Part shown: piece after piece, positions 1-8,090 of the stretch | How positions within the stretch are numbered: position 1 is the stretch's first letter | Layout: the number at the start of each line of letters is the position of its first letter | Assembly (NCBI GenBank): GCA_040752025.1 | Contig: JBFMFR010000080.1 | Span: 1 to 15,899 of the forward strand | Direction: 5' to 3' | Length of the DNA stretch: 15,899 nt | Source: JBFMFR01 sp040752025 | GTDB taxonomy: Bacteria > Chloroflexota > Anaerolineae > Anaerolineales > UBA4823 | The notes under the pieces: model-generated | The model's input: only the letters and a program-made list of their open reading frames with translations | Database searches by the model: none | Told to the model about the DNA's origin: nothing | Made by a program: the position numbers and the translations under genes

Positions 1-267
1 ATGTGTGGACAACACAAGAGTTGTTATCCTTTCGTGTTCCAGCTCACTTCTTGGATCAATTGTCAACGATCAAACCCTTGTTTGCCTTGCCAGATGAAAT
101 CCATCAAGTCAAATGAGGGACAATACCTCAATTTAGAAGGACTCAATAATTTATAAAAATCCCTTCCTCCGGGACGCGTAACTCCGAGGGCTCAGCGGTG
201 TTGTAATAGGGAAGTCCAAAACCAGAAATCGAGCTTATCAAGATTTTTATACAGGAGGAGCGCACTT
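1..267. other. Left-edge non-coding region and degV leader
   Basis: No convincing gene is visible. A 51-codon frame opens at the first base and stops at 154-156, but it is Cys-rich and I recognise no family in it. Another frame entering from the left edge stops near 94. A TATAAA (152-157) could be a -10 box but has no matching -35. Just downstream, CCTCCGG (166-172) can pair with CCGAGG (184-189) with one bulged base, so a transcript from there would have a leader of about 100 nt with a small stem-loop. I could not match this leader to a known riboswitch. A strong ribosome binding site, AGGAGG (253-258), ends the region. Confidence 0.4.
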
Positions 268-1116
268 ATGTCCAAAGTCGCCATTGTGACCGATAGTACT
301 GCCTACATCCCCCAAAATCTGCTGGATAAATATCACATCAGCGTCGCGCCCCAGGTTCTGATCTGGGGAGAAGAAACCTTCGAAGACGGGGTAGATATTC
401 TACCAGATGAATACTACGCCCGCCTGAAGAACGCCAAGGTCATGCCATCCACTTCCCAGGCCACCCCTAGCAGTTTTCACAAAATATTTGGCGGCCTACT
501 CGAAAAAGAGTATCACATCCTGGCAATCCTGATTTCCGAAAAACTTTCCGGCACAATCGCCTCCGCCATTCAAGCGAGAGATATGCTGCCCGGCGCGCAG
601 ATTGAGGTTGTTGACTCTATCTCTACAGCTATGGCTATGGGCTTCCAGGTGCTTGAAGTCGCCAAAGCCGCCGAAGCAGGCGCCAGCCTGGCAGAATGCA
701 AGCAACTGGCCGAGACCGCGCGCCAGCACACCGGGATTGTTTTCGCCGTAGATACTCTGGAGTTTTTACACCGTGGAGGGCGCATCGGTGGCGCCAACCG
801 TTTCCTGGGTACAGCGTTGAACATCAAGCCTATCCTGGAAGTGCAGGATGGCCGCGTCGAGGCTGTTGAGCGCGTGCGCACCCGCCAGAAATCCATCAAT
901 CGCCTGATCGAGCTGGCTGGAGAACGAATCTCCGGGCGCCAACCAGTCCGCCTGGCCGGCTTGCAAGCCAATGCTCGCGAAGAAGGTCAGGAACTGCTTC
1001 AACGCGCTTCGGAAAAGCTAGGGGCCACAGAGACGATCTTTTCCGATGTCAGCCCGGTTATTGGCACCCACGCTGGCCCTGGCACGCTAGCCCTGGCCTT
1101 CATGGCAGGCATGTAA
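268..1116 (+). CDS. DegV family fatty-acid-binding protein (FakB-like)
   Basis: Members of this family bind one fatty acid in a buried pocket. FakB members present it to the kinase FakA, which makes acyl-phosphate for phospholipid synthesis. The 282 residues match the usual family length of about 280. The N-terminus has the family motif VTDSTAYIP (Asp9), followed by PSTSQATPSSF and LSGTIASA (Ser94-Gly95-Thr96), which fits the head-group-binding segment. The family hallmark FLHRGGRIGG and the NIKPIL strand follow. The start is well supported by AGGAGG at 253-258, nine bases before the ATG. No fakA-like gene (Dak domain) is in this window, so a role with FakA is inferred from family alone. A long hairpin directly downstream suggests that degV is monocistronic. 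Confidence 0.93.
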   Translation: MSKVAIVTDSTAYIPQNLLDKYHISVAPQVLIWGEETFEDGVDILPDEYYARLKNAKVMPSTSQATPSSFHKIFGGLLEKEYHILAILISEKLSGTIASAIQARDMLPGAQIEVVDSISTAMAMGFQVLEVAKAAEAGASLAECKQLAETARQHTGIVFAVDTLEFLHRGGRIGGANRFLGTALNIKPILEVQDGRVEAVERVRTRQKSINRLIELAGERISGRQPVRLAGLQANAREEGQELLQRASEKLGATETIFSDVSPVIGTHAGPGTLALAFMAGM

Positions 1117-1145
1117 GCGTGTAAATCCTATTCAAGGTAGATCTT

Positions 1146-1195
1146 GCAAACGGCGTTTTTGCGCTACAGTAGCGCGAAGACGCCGTTTGCATTTT
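1146..1195 (+). terminator. Long hairpin terminator after degV
   Basis: The outer arms GCAAACGGCGT (1146-1156) and ACGCCGTTTGC (1180-1190) pair perfectly over 11 bp. The stem continues through TTTT against GAAG (two A-T pairs and two G-U wobbles) into GCGCTAC against GTAGCGC around a single central A (1168). The whole 45-nt element therefore folds as one near-perfect hairpin of about 20 bp. The T-tract behind it is short (ATTTT, 1191-1195), so termination strength is uncertain. Its place 30 bases after the degV stop fits a terminator. Confidence 0.75.
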
Positions 1196-1222
1196 GACGA
1201 TTGGCCTGATTCATGGTACGCT
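1194..1222 (+). promoter_or_regulatory. Predicted sigma-70-type promoter for the ParB-fold pair
   Basis: A TTGACG -35 box (1194-1199) is separated by exactly 17 bases from TACGCT (1217-1222). A TG dinucleotide at 1214-1215 gives an extended -10 (TGgTACGCT). The -35 box overlaps the T-tract of the degV terminator. Predicted transcription starts near 1229, leaving room for the AGGAGG ribosome binding site at 1247-1252. The -10 hexamer is only a partial match, so this is moderate evidence. Confidence 0.5.
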
Positions 1223-1261
1223 ATTCACTAGGAAAATGGTCCCAACAGGAGGCATAATGGT

Positions 1262-2092
1262 ATGCCCGACTTCCCCAACCTCGCCTTTCTGCCTGTGGAT
1301 TGCTTGCTTATCCATGAACGCCACGATGAACAACGCACGCGCCCCCTGATCCTGCGCATACGCGCCAGCGGAGTGCTGCGTAACCCACCTATCGCCTCAC
1401 CTTTACACGACGGCTCTGACCGCTACATGGTATTGGATGGAGCCAATCGCGCCGCCGCCCTGCGTGAGATGGGCCTGCCTCACGCTCTGGTGCAAGTTGT
1501 CGAACCGGATGACCCTGGTCTGAGTTTGCAAAACTGGAACCACGTGGTATGGGAAATGAATGCCAGGCGCTTCCTGGCCGGCATTCGCGAGGCACCCGGC
1601 ATTACACTGCGCCCGCTGCAAAGCCCGATTCAACCCAGTCTCGAGGGTGATTGCGGGTTAGCCCTGGTACATAGCTGCCGCGGCCGCCAATATACCGCTT
1701 GCACACAGGCGCAAGATCTGGAAACTCGCGTCGCCCAGCTAAACACCATCGTCGACACCTACAAGGATCGCGCCCGCCTCGACCGCACCGACGCCATCAG
1801 CGTTGCGCCTCTGAGAGGCATCTACCCAATGCTGAGCGGGATCGTTATCTTCCCGAATTTCAAAATGCAAGATCTGCTCAGATTAGCCGGCCGTGGTTAC
1901 CTGCTGCCAACTGGGATCACCCGGTTCACCATCTCCCCGCGTGCATTACACCTGAACTACCCATTGGAAGAATTGCAATCTGACCGTCCGCTAGAAGAGA
2001 AGAATTCCACCCTGCAGAAATGGATCCAGGCACGCATCACCTACAAAGGCGTGCGCTATTATGCTGAGTCAACCTACTTATTTGATGAGTGA
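1262..2092 (+). CDS. ParB/SbnI/SerK-fold protein, copy 1
   Basis: This 276-aa protein has a ParB N-terminal (Srx-like) fold. The N-terminus reads PVDCLLIHERHDEQRT (Glu19), then a region with RNPPIA, then YMVLDGANRAAALREMG. That spacing of an early HE, a PI strand and a DGxxR helix fits free-serine kinases of the SbnI/SerK type better than chromosome-partition ParB, because no helix-turn-helix or dimer domain follows. In SbnI and SerK an early Glu is catalytic; equating it with Glu19 is my inference. The C-terminal half (about residues 150-276) carries LLPTGITR and PRALHLNYPLEEL, shared with the next gene. Of two nearby ATGs (1257, 1262), only 1262 opens the long frame, nine bases after AGGAGG (1247-1252). 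The stop overlaps the start of the paralog. Its substrate is unknown here. Confidence 0.75.
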   Translation: MPDFPNLAFLPVDCLLIHERHDEQRTRPLILRIRASGVLRNPPIASPLHDGSDRYMVLDGANRAAALREMGLPHALVQVVEPDDPGLSLQNWNHVVWEMNARRFLAGIREAPGITLRPLQSPIQPSLEGDCGLALVHSCRGRQYTACTQAQDLETRVAQLNTIVDTYKDRARLDRTDAISVAPLRGIYPMLSGIVIFPNFKMQDLLRLAGRGYLLPTGITRFTISPRALHLNYPLEELQSDRPLEEKNSTLQKWIQARITYKGVRYYAESTYLFDE

Positions 2093-2928
2093 ACACTCCT
2101 GAACTACCTCACTTGGAGATCGTCCAGCTCGATGCGTTGCTAGTGCACGAATGGCATGACGATCAACGCACACCTCCTCTGGTCAAACGCATTGCGAACA
2201 GCGGCGTTTTTCGTAATCCGCCTATCGTCACGCCCACTCTGGATCGTACGCAACGCTACGTTGTCCTGGATGGCGCCAACCGTACGGCCGCCCTCACTCG
2301 CATGGGCTTCCCCCACATTCTGGTGCAGATCGTCCAGCCTGAAGATCCAGGGTTACGCCTGCGCACCTGGAACCACATCCTGCTCAGCCTGCCAACCGGG
2401 CACTTGATTGCCAGGCTGAAAGCTGCCCCGAACCTGGATATCGTCAGCAGTGAGGACGAAAAAATCGATTTGCCCTCCCAACGTGAAGCAGGTGTGGCCA
2501 TCATACAAACCCCTGATGAAAAAGTATACGCCCTGAGCACATCTATTGTCAGCCTGGAAGGGCGTATCACGGCCCTCAATTGCCTGGTCAACGCCTACAA
2601 ATCGATCGCCCGCATGGATCGCACCTCGCTAAATGAAGTCAAACAACTGCTCCATCTTTACCCGGGTTTATGCGCCCTGGTGATCTTTCCGAAATTTAAC
2701 ATCACCGAATTAATTCAACTGGCACAGGTCGGCTGCCTGCTTCCCACAGGAATCACCCGCACCACCATCACCCCGCGTGCCCTGTACGTGAACCTGCCAT
2801 TGGATTATTTGAGCAACTCTGCGCCACTGGATGAGAAAAATGTCGCCTTGGAGGCTCTGCTCCAAAAACGAATGGCGCAGGGCAAGATCGTCTACCAGGC
2901 TGAAGCCACTGTAATGTTCGACGAATAA
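2089..2928 (+). CDS. ParB/SbnI/SerK-fold protein, copy 2
   Basis: This 279-aa protein is a full-length paralog of the preceding gene and begins at a GTG that overlaps its stop (GTGA, 2089-2092), implying translational coupling. No separate ribosome binding site is apparent. It repeats the same order of motifs: LDALLVHEWHDDQRT (Glu21), FRNPPIVTP, YVVLDGANRTAALTRMGFPH, then LLPTGITRTTITPRALYVN and PLDEKN. The middle section (about residues 120-160) differs most between copies, while the DGANR segment and the GITR/PRAL segment are the most alike. The pair looks like an old tandem duplication that has diverged, with both frames intact. The product may be a small-molecule kinase related to SerK/SbnI acting as a heterodimer or with a different substrate; this is inference. 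Regulation would come from the promoter upstream of the first copy. Confidence 0.75.
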   Translation: MNTPELPHLEIVQLDALLVHEWHDDQRTPPLVKRIANSGVFRNPPIVTPTLDRTQRYVVLDGANRTAALTRMGFPHILVQIVQPEDPGLRLRTWNHILLSLPTGHLIARLKAAPNLDIVSSEDEKIDLPSQREAGVAIIQTPDEKVYALSTSIVSLEGRITALNCLVNAYKSIARMDRTSLNEVKQLLHLYPGLCALVIFPKFNITELIQLAQVGCLLPTGITRTTITPRALYVNLPLDYLSNSAPLDEKNVALEALLQKRMAQGKIVYQAEATVMFDE

Positions 2929-2942
2929 TTCGCTTCACAAGT

Positions 2943-2948
2943 TATAAT
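2943..2948 (+). promoter_or_regulatory. Possible -10 box of a leaderless histidine kinase transcript
   Basis: A perfect TATAAT lies in the 26-base gap before the kinase gene, with the ATG (2955) seven bases past the hexamer. Transcription would start at or very near the first base of the ATG, giving a leaderless message. That would fit the lack of a ribosome binding site. No good -35 is found at 16-18 bases (the nearest TTCGAC is 20 bases upstream). Confidence 0.33.
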
Positions 2949-2954
2949 ATCTTT

Positions 2955-5783
2955 ATGTGGAATTGGGTCCGCCACTTCCTGACCGCTCCAGCGAGCGATA
3001 CACAAAATAGAATCCGCACCGTTGAGTTGGTTCAAACGGTTTCTCTGACAGCTTTCTTCTTGACTTTGCTGGCGGATTTGCCTTCTCTGGCATTCTTGCC
3101 GCTTTCATTGCCCTCCGTCATTACCACTTTAATCTTATGTTGGGTGTACCTGGTAACATACTATTTGGCGCGCAGGGGGCGAACATGGCAGGCCAGCTTC
3201 TTCTTATCCAGCGTTTTATGGATAGTAGCTACCATAGTCACTTTTGTGATGGGTGGCCTGAATATATTGGGGTTCATTGGATATATCATCGTGATCATTA
3301 TCGCCAGCCTTCTGTTGGGGCAACGAGCTGGCGTCATATTTTTCTCCCTGAGTCTGATTACCAGCCTGGCTGTTTTCCTGGCTGAGGCAAATGGTTTCAT
3401 TTTCATCGATCTGATGCCGCGCTCGCGCAACTTCATCTGGAGCACCCAATTAGGATTGTTCATCGGAACTGCCCTACTGCTCCAGTTTGCCTTTCGTGCC
3501 CTGCAACAGGCTTTAGATCATGCTTACCACAACGAGCGCGCCCTGGAACGCCGCGCCGTGCAATTTCAGGTAGCCTCCGAAATTGCGCGGGATGCCACAG
3601 CCATGAGACAGATGGATCAGTTGCTTACACGCGCAGTTGAACTGATCTCCGAGCGCTTTGGTTTTTACCATGCTGCGATCTATCTATCAGATGAATCGGG
3701 TGACAACATATTTCTGCGCTCCGCTACTGGAGAAGCCGGTCAACAGATGCAGGCATCAAAATACCAGCTTCATATCGGAGATAGCAGCATCGTCAGCTAT
3801 GTTGCCAAAACTGGTAAACCACGCCTCTTTCCTGAATCGGGAAAAGAGACGTTTCATCCTACCCACTCCTGGCTGGCCAAAACGAAATCAGAAATTGCCG
3901 TGCCTCTCAGAATCAGCGATAAAACCATCGGTGTGTTGGACGTTCACAGCCAACACACCTCCGCTTTCGATGAGCAAGACATCTCGATCTTGCAAATACT
4001 CGCCGACCAGTTGTCAACCGCAATCGAAACAACCCGTCTCTTCGATGCTGCACAGCGCCAGTTGAGCGAGCTTACCATGCTGCATGCTGTAGCAACCGCC
4101 TGTGCACAGGCAACCAGCCATGACAGCCTGATTGAACAGGCCACTGATATCATCGGCGATGCCTTCTATCCCGACAACTTCGGCGTTATCTTGGTAGAAG
4201 AACAGGCAGGCCAATTGGTCAAACATGCATCTTATCGTGAATATCCAAACGCCGACCCGCAAAACATACCCCTCGGAACCGGGATTACCGGAAAGGTAGC
4301 CCTCAGCGGAGAGCCCCGCCGCCTGGATGATGTCTCACTGGACCCAGCTTACCTCGCCGTAGACCCGCAAACACGCTCAGAGTTATGTGTACCACTGAAG
4401 ACCAGCGAATACATCATAGGTGTGATCAACGCTGAGAGCCGGCAGCCAAATGCCTTCAACGATGCCGACGAGCGCTTGTTGACCACCCTGGCCAGCCAAC
4501 TGGCGACCGGCATAGAAAGAGCCCGGCTTCACGAAAAAACACAGCGCCAGCTCGCTGAGTTGGAAGCCTTGCGCCAGGCCAGTTTGCACATGACCTCCAA
4601 TCTGGAACTAAAACCACTGTTGGAGGCCATCCTGGAACAAGCCATCAAACTGGTTCACGCCAATGATGCACACGTCTTTCTCTACGACGGTCAGAAACTC
4701 GACTTTGGGGCCGCGATTTGGTCGGGCGAGTTTCAACAACAATCATACTGGGATCCGCGACCGGAAGGACTGACATACAACGTTGTCCGGCAAAGCCTAA
4801 AAATCATCATTTCAGATACATCCCAACACCCTTTATTCAGGGATCGCCCTGTTCAAGGTGCAATTATTGGATTGCCTCTCAAAATTGGCGACCGGGTATT
4901 GGGTGCAATGAATATCGCTTTTGCCCGGCCTCACCTGTTCGACTCTAACGAACAACGCGTCCTGGAATTATTAGCGGACCAGGCAGCCCTGGCGCTGGCG
5001 AATGCTCGCTTGTATGCAGAGTCACAAAAGCGCGGCGAAGTTCTGTCAGAAACCTTGCTCCGTCTACAAGAACTCGATCGCATGAAAAACGAGTTCATCC
5101 AAACCGCTTCTCATGAACTCAAGACCCCTCTAACCATTATGCTCGGTTACGCCGAGTTGTTTGAAAGCGGAGAACTGGGTGCGCTCACACCTGAACAGCA
5201 AGGCCCCATGTCCACAATCACTCGGCGGCTGCGTTCTTTCAACAAATTATTGACGGATATGCTTATCATTCTGGAATCGGAGGCGCGCAATCTGATCCAC
5301 AGACCCATCGACCTGGCTCAGTTGATGTGCGCTCTACTGGCAGAATTGCAAGGTTCCATCGCCCAGGCTGGTTTACAATTGGTAAGCGAAATCCCACCCG
5401 ATTTGCCTCTGGTATCTGGCATTTCAACTCACCTCCAATGCGCCATTCAAAACCTGGTGAGCAACGCCATAAAGTTCACACCGGCTGGTGGCACAATCAG
5501 CTTGCACTTGTGGCATGAAGCAGAATTCGTAATTGTGGAAGTAAGTGACAACGGTATCGGCATCCCTGCAGAGCAGTTGGAACGTGTGTTTGACCGCTTC
5601 TATCAGGTAGACAGCAGTGCAACCCGGCGTTATGCAGGTACCGGCCTGGGTCTGGCGCTGGTGAAAGAAGTGGCGGAAGCGCATGGCGGCAGCGTTAGTG
5701 CGCGTAGCATCGTCGATAAAGGCAGCACTTTCCAGATCAGCCTGCCCATCCTGGTCGACTCACAATCTTATCCTACCATATAG
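2955..5783 (+). CDS. Membrane sensor histidine kinase with three GAF domains
   Basis: A hybrid-free sensor kinase of 942 aa. The first 185 residues hold about six hydrophobic segments, then a short linker helix. Three GAF domains follow at roughly 217-363, 375-526 and 542-688, each ending in an LADQL/LASQL-type helix joined by a coiled linker (QRQLSELTML, QRQLAELEAL). The HisKA domain has FIQTASHELKTPLT with phospho-acceptor His720. The HATPase domain (about 830-936) has an N box (NLVSNAIKF, Asn837), DNGIGIP (Asp865), FDRFYQ and TGLGLAL. There is no receiver domain and no response regulator in the window, so its partner is elsewhere. The GAF ligands cannot be read from sequence. The downstream small gene and ABC exporter are on the same strand with short gaps, so they could be co-transcribed. 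The start lacks a ribosome binding site. Confidence 0.92.
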   Translation: MWNWVRHFLTAPASDTQNRIRTVELVQTVSLTAFFLTLLADLPSLAFLPLSLPSVITTLILCWVYLVTYYLARRGRTWQASFFLSSVLWIVATIVTFVMGGLNILGFIGYIIVIIIASLLLGQRAGVIFFSLSLITSLAVFLAEANGFIFIDLMPRSRNFIWSTQLGLFIGTALLLQFAFRALQQALDHAYHNERALERRAVQFQVASEIARDATAMRQMDQLLTRAVELISERFGFYHAAIYLSDESGDNIFLRSATGEAGQQMQASKYQLHIGDSSIVSYVAKTGKPRLFPESGKETFHPTHSWLAKTKSEIAVPLRISDKTIGVLDVHSQHTSAFDEQDISILQILADQLSTAIETTRLFDAAQRQLSELTMLHAVATACAQATSHDSLIEQATDIIGDAFYPDNFGVILVEEQAGQLVKHASYREYPNADPQNIPLGTGITGKVALSGEPRRLDDVSLDPAYLAVDPQTRSELCVPLKTSEYIIGVINAESRQPNAFNDADERLLTTLASQLATGIERARLHEKTQRQLAELEALRQASLHMTSNLELKPLLEAILEQAIKLVHANDAHVFLYDGQKLDFGAAIWSGEFQQQSYWDPRPEGLTYNVVRQSLKIIISDTSQHPLFRDRPVQGAIIGLPLKIGDRVLGAMNIAFARPHLFDSNEQRVLELLADQAALALANARLYAESQKRGEVLSETLLRLQELDRMKNEFIQTASHELKTPLTIMLGYAELFESGELGALTPEQQGPMSTITRRLRSFNKLLTDMLIILESEARNLIHRPIDLAQLMCALLAELQGSIAQAGLQLVSEIPPDLPLVSGISTHLQCAIQNLVSNAIKFTPAGGTISLHLWHEAEFVIVEVSDNGIGIPAEQLERVFDRFYQVDSSATRRYAGTGLGLALVKEVAEAHGGSVSARSIVDKGSTFQISLPILVDSQSYPTI

Positions 5784-5847
5784 CTAGCTACACACTGCCG
5801 TCTGCCTGATGATCTTCTACGAAGAAATTTCATCTACATGGAGTGAC

Positions 5848-6255
5848 ATGGATATTTTCTTTACTGATCCCACCGAGGTTCCCCTCCCCCCTGCAGAAGT
5901 TCGCATTCAAGCTCTACGCGCCGATCCCTGGCCGGATGGCCGGCGCGTGCGTGTCTTCATGGAAATTGACCCTTCTCAAAAAAGGCCTAGCGCTGATCTG
6001 GCAATTTCAAACGAACAGGGACAAGAAGTAGCTACAGCCAGCATTATCGAGAATGTGATCCGCCATCTGGAGATCACCATGCATCTGCGCGGAGCGCAGG
6101 CCGGGGAGACTTACACACTGCAAGCCACCTTGTATTTCGCTTCCCTCCCGGAGCCCGACTCACCGGATGACCAGGAGAATCGCCTCAACCTACCCGTCGA
6201 GCGTATGATCGTAGATACTCGCCAGGTCACCTTTTTCATCCCGTCCCAGGATTAG
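5848..6255 (+). CDS. Small conserved-looking protein upstream of ABC exporter
   Basis: I do not recognise a named domain. The protein (135 aa from this start) has no signal peptide or membrane segment and appears cytoplasmic. Its composition and alternating pattern (VRIQALRADPWPDGRRVRVF, then EITMHLRG, YTLQATLYF, RQVTFFIP) suggest a beta-sandwich, and it ends in a strand. An in-frame ATG at 5809 would add 13 residues, but no ribosome binding site precedes it. GGAG (5840-5843) sits four bases before the ATG at 5848, and MDIFFTDPTEVPLPP reads like a natural N-terminus. It ends 17 bases before the first ABC subunit, which itself has no clear ribosome binding site. The two genes are probably co-translated, and the protein may assist the exporter; that is inference from position. 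Confidence 0.65.
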   Translation: MDIFFTDPTEVPLPPAEVRIQALRADPWPDGRRVRVFMEIDPSQKRPSADLAISNEQGQEVATASIIENVIRHLEITMHLRGAQAGETYTLQATLYFASLPEPDSPDDQENRLNLPVERMIVDTRQVTFFIPSQD

Positions 6256-6272
6256 CTGGCACTCCATTTCCT

Positions 6273-8090
6273 ATGAGATCTTTGATTCGCCTGAGGCCAC
6301 TCCTACGGCCTTACTGGCTACAAATATTATTGGCCTTAATGGCAACGCTTAGCCTGACGATTGCCCAATTGGTGATCCCATCGATCATCCGTCAGGTGAT
6401 CGACGTGGGCTTGCAAAAAGGGCAGGCCGGATTTCTGCTCAACGCGGCCCTGATTATCTTGGGGATCGGTGCACTGCGATCCGGATTGCTCTACATTCTG
6501 CGCTACTTGAGTGAGTGGATCGCCACGCACATTGGATACGACCTGCGCAACCGGCTATATGATCACATCCAGCATCTACCCTTTGCATATCATGATCACA
6601 CCCAAACCGGCCAGCTAATCAGTCGCGTTATCGAAGATGTACGTGCGGTAGAACGTTTCACGGGTTTCGGCGTGATTGAGCTAATCCGTCTGGCGTTGTT
6701 ATTAGTCAGCATTGTCGCTCTGCTATTCTGGCAGCAACCGCGTCTGGCAGCCATCGCTTTATTGCCAATGATCCCTTTGGTTTTGATGACCACGAGCTTT
6801 GGCCGCCGGATTGGGGCATTCTTTTTCAACGTTGACAATGCACTTGGCGAACTCTCTGCCCGCCTACAGGAAAATGTCAGCGGCGTTCAGGTAGTACGCG
6901 CTTTCGCTCGCGAACCCTTCGAAATCAACCGCTTCGAACATCACAACCGCAAGCTGTATCATGCCCGGGTGACCGTGATCAGCGCATTCTCCAGAGTAAT
7001 GCCCACTTCGCACTTCCTGGTCACGCTGGGTACAATTCTGATCCTTTGGTTTGGTGGGCAAATGGTGCTACAGGGCATCCTGACCATCGGCCAGCTCGTC
7101 GCCTTCAACAGCTATCTGCTTTTACTGGCAGCCCCTGCACAACAGCTCACCTGGCTGGTCAATTCCGCCGGAGAGGCAGTAGCTGGATTGCAGCGCAACT
7201 TTGAAGTCCTCGATTTACAGCCAGCTATTCAGAGCCCTATATCTGCAATTGCCCTGCCAGCGCTCACGGGTCAGGTAGCATTCCACAACGTGTGCTTCCG
7301 CTACGATCAACAAATCGCGCCTGCTCTGGAAGATATCAATCTGGTCGTTGAACCCACTCAAGTTATCGCCCTGATCGGTCCAACTGGATCAGGGAAAACG
7401 TCCCTGGTGAATCTGATCCCGCGTTTCTACGATGCTACCCAGGGATCTGTAAGCGTTGATCAGTACGATGTTCGCCAGGTCGACCTGGTTTCGTTGCGTA
7501 AACAGATCGGGATCGTCTTGCAGACCTCACTTTTGTTCTCGGTTACCGTCGCTGAAAACATTGCCTTTGGCCGGCCAGGCGCCAGCCAGGAGGATATCGA
7601 GGCTGCCGCCCGCGCCGCTCAGGCCCATGAGTTTATCCTCGAACTCCCCAACGGCTACCAGACTGTGGTAGGCGAGCGCGGCGTGACCCTCTCTGGGGGC
7701 CAACGCCAGCGCATTGCCATTGCCCGCGCTTTGCTCATGGATCCACGCATCCTCATCCTGGATGACTCAACATCCAGTGTAGATACCGAAACCGAGCGCC
7801 TGATTCAGGCCGCCCTGGAGCACTTGATGCACAAGCGCACCACATTTGTTATCGCCCATCGTCTTTCTACGGTGCACCGCGCCGATTTGATTCTAGTGCT
7901 GCAGGATGGACACATTGTGGAACGCGGCAAACACAAGGAACTGCTCGCCCTGAACGGATTGTATCGTGAAATTTACGATCTGCAGTTGCGTGATCAGGAA
8001 CAATTCCTCGAAGAAGCCAATCTACTAAACCGCGCCAATATTTCTCTGACTGAAGACCAGACCTCTTTAGAATCACAGGGTTTCGAATGA
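6273..8090 (+). CDS. ABC exporter half-transporter, degenerate-site subunit
   Basis: This is a type I (MsbA/BmrC-like) exporter subunit of 605 aa, with six membrane segments in about residues 10-300 followed by the ATPase domain. The domain shows Walker A GPTGSGKTS (Lys375), a Q-loop with IGIVLQTSLLF, a canonical LSGGQ signature (473-477), Walker B RILILDDSTSSVDT and the switch His in VIAHRLS. The residue after the Walker B Asp is Asp498 instead of the catalytic Glu. In heterodimeric exporters such as BmrCD and TM287/288 this marks the subunit whose own ATP site barely hydrolyses. The stop overlaps the partner start by ATGA. Substrate is unknown; lipids, peptides and drugs are all possible. 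The start follows the upstream gene by 17 bases without a visible ribosome binding site. Confidence 0.93.
   Translation: MRSLIRLRPLLRPYWLQILLALMATLSLTIAQLVIPSIIRQVIDVGLQKGQAGFLLNAALIILGIGALRSGLLYILRYLSEWIATHIGYDLRNRLYDHIQHLPFAYHDHTQTGQLISRVIEDVRAVERFTGFGVIELIRLALLLVSIVALLFWQQPRLAAIALLPMIPLVLMTTSFGRRIGAFFFNVDNALGELSARLQENVSGVQVVRAFAREPFEINRFEHHNRKLYHARVTVISAFSRVMPTSHFLVTLGTILILWFGGQMVLQGILTIGQLVAFNSYLLLLAAPAQQLTWLVNSAGEAVAGLQRNFEVLDLQPAIQSPISAIALPALTGQVAFHNVCFRYDQQIAPALEDINLVVEPTQVIALIGPTGSGKTSLVNLIPRFYDATQGSVSVDQYDVRQVDLVSLRKQIGIVLQTSLLFSVTVAENIAFGRPGASQEDIEAAARAAQAHEFILELPNGYQTVVGERGVTLSGGQRQRIAIARALLMDPRILILDDSTSSVDTETERLIQAALEHLMHKRTTFVIAHRLSTVHRADLILVLQDGHIVERGKHKELLALNGLYREIYDLQLRDQEQFLEEANLLNRANISLTEDQTSLESQGFE

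Noticed and set aside
71..84. Inverted repeat CAAAC-CCTT-GTTTG
   Set aside because: Only 5-bp arms and no T-tract; expected by chance in a region of this size.
1..156. A 51-codon frame starting with ATG at base 1
   Set aside because: It begins at the window edge, has no visible ribosome binding site, has odd Cys-rich composition and no recognisable motif; it may be chance or the tail of an unseen gene.
166..200. GGGACGC resembling part of a c-di-GMP-I riboswitch
   Set aside because: The second conserved helix and the GNRA/receptor parts are missing, so the match is limited to a few bases.
5781..5790. Palindrome TAGCTAGCTA at the kinase stop codon
   Set aside because: Short, simple repeat of TAGC without a stem-loop or promoter around it.
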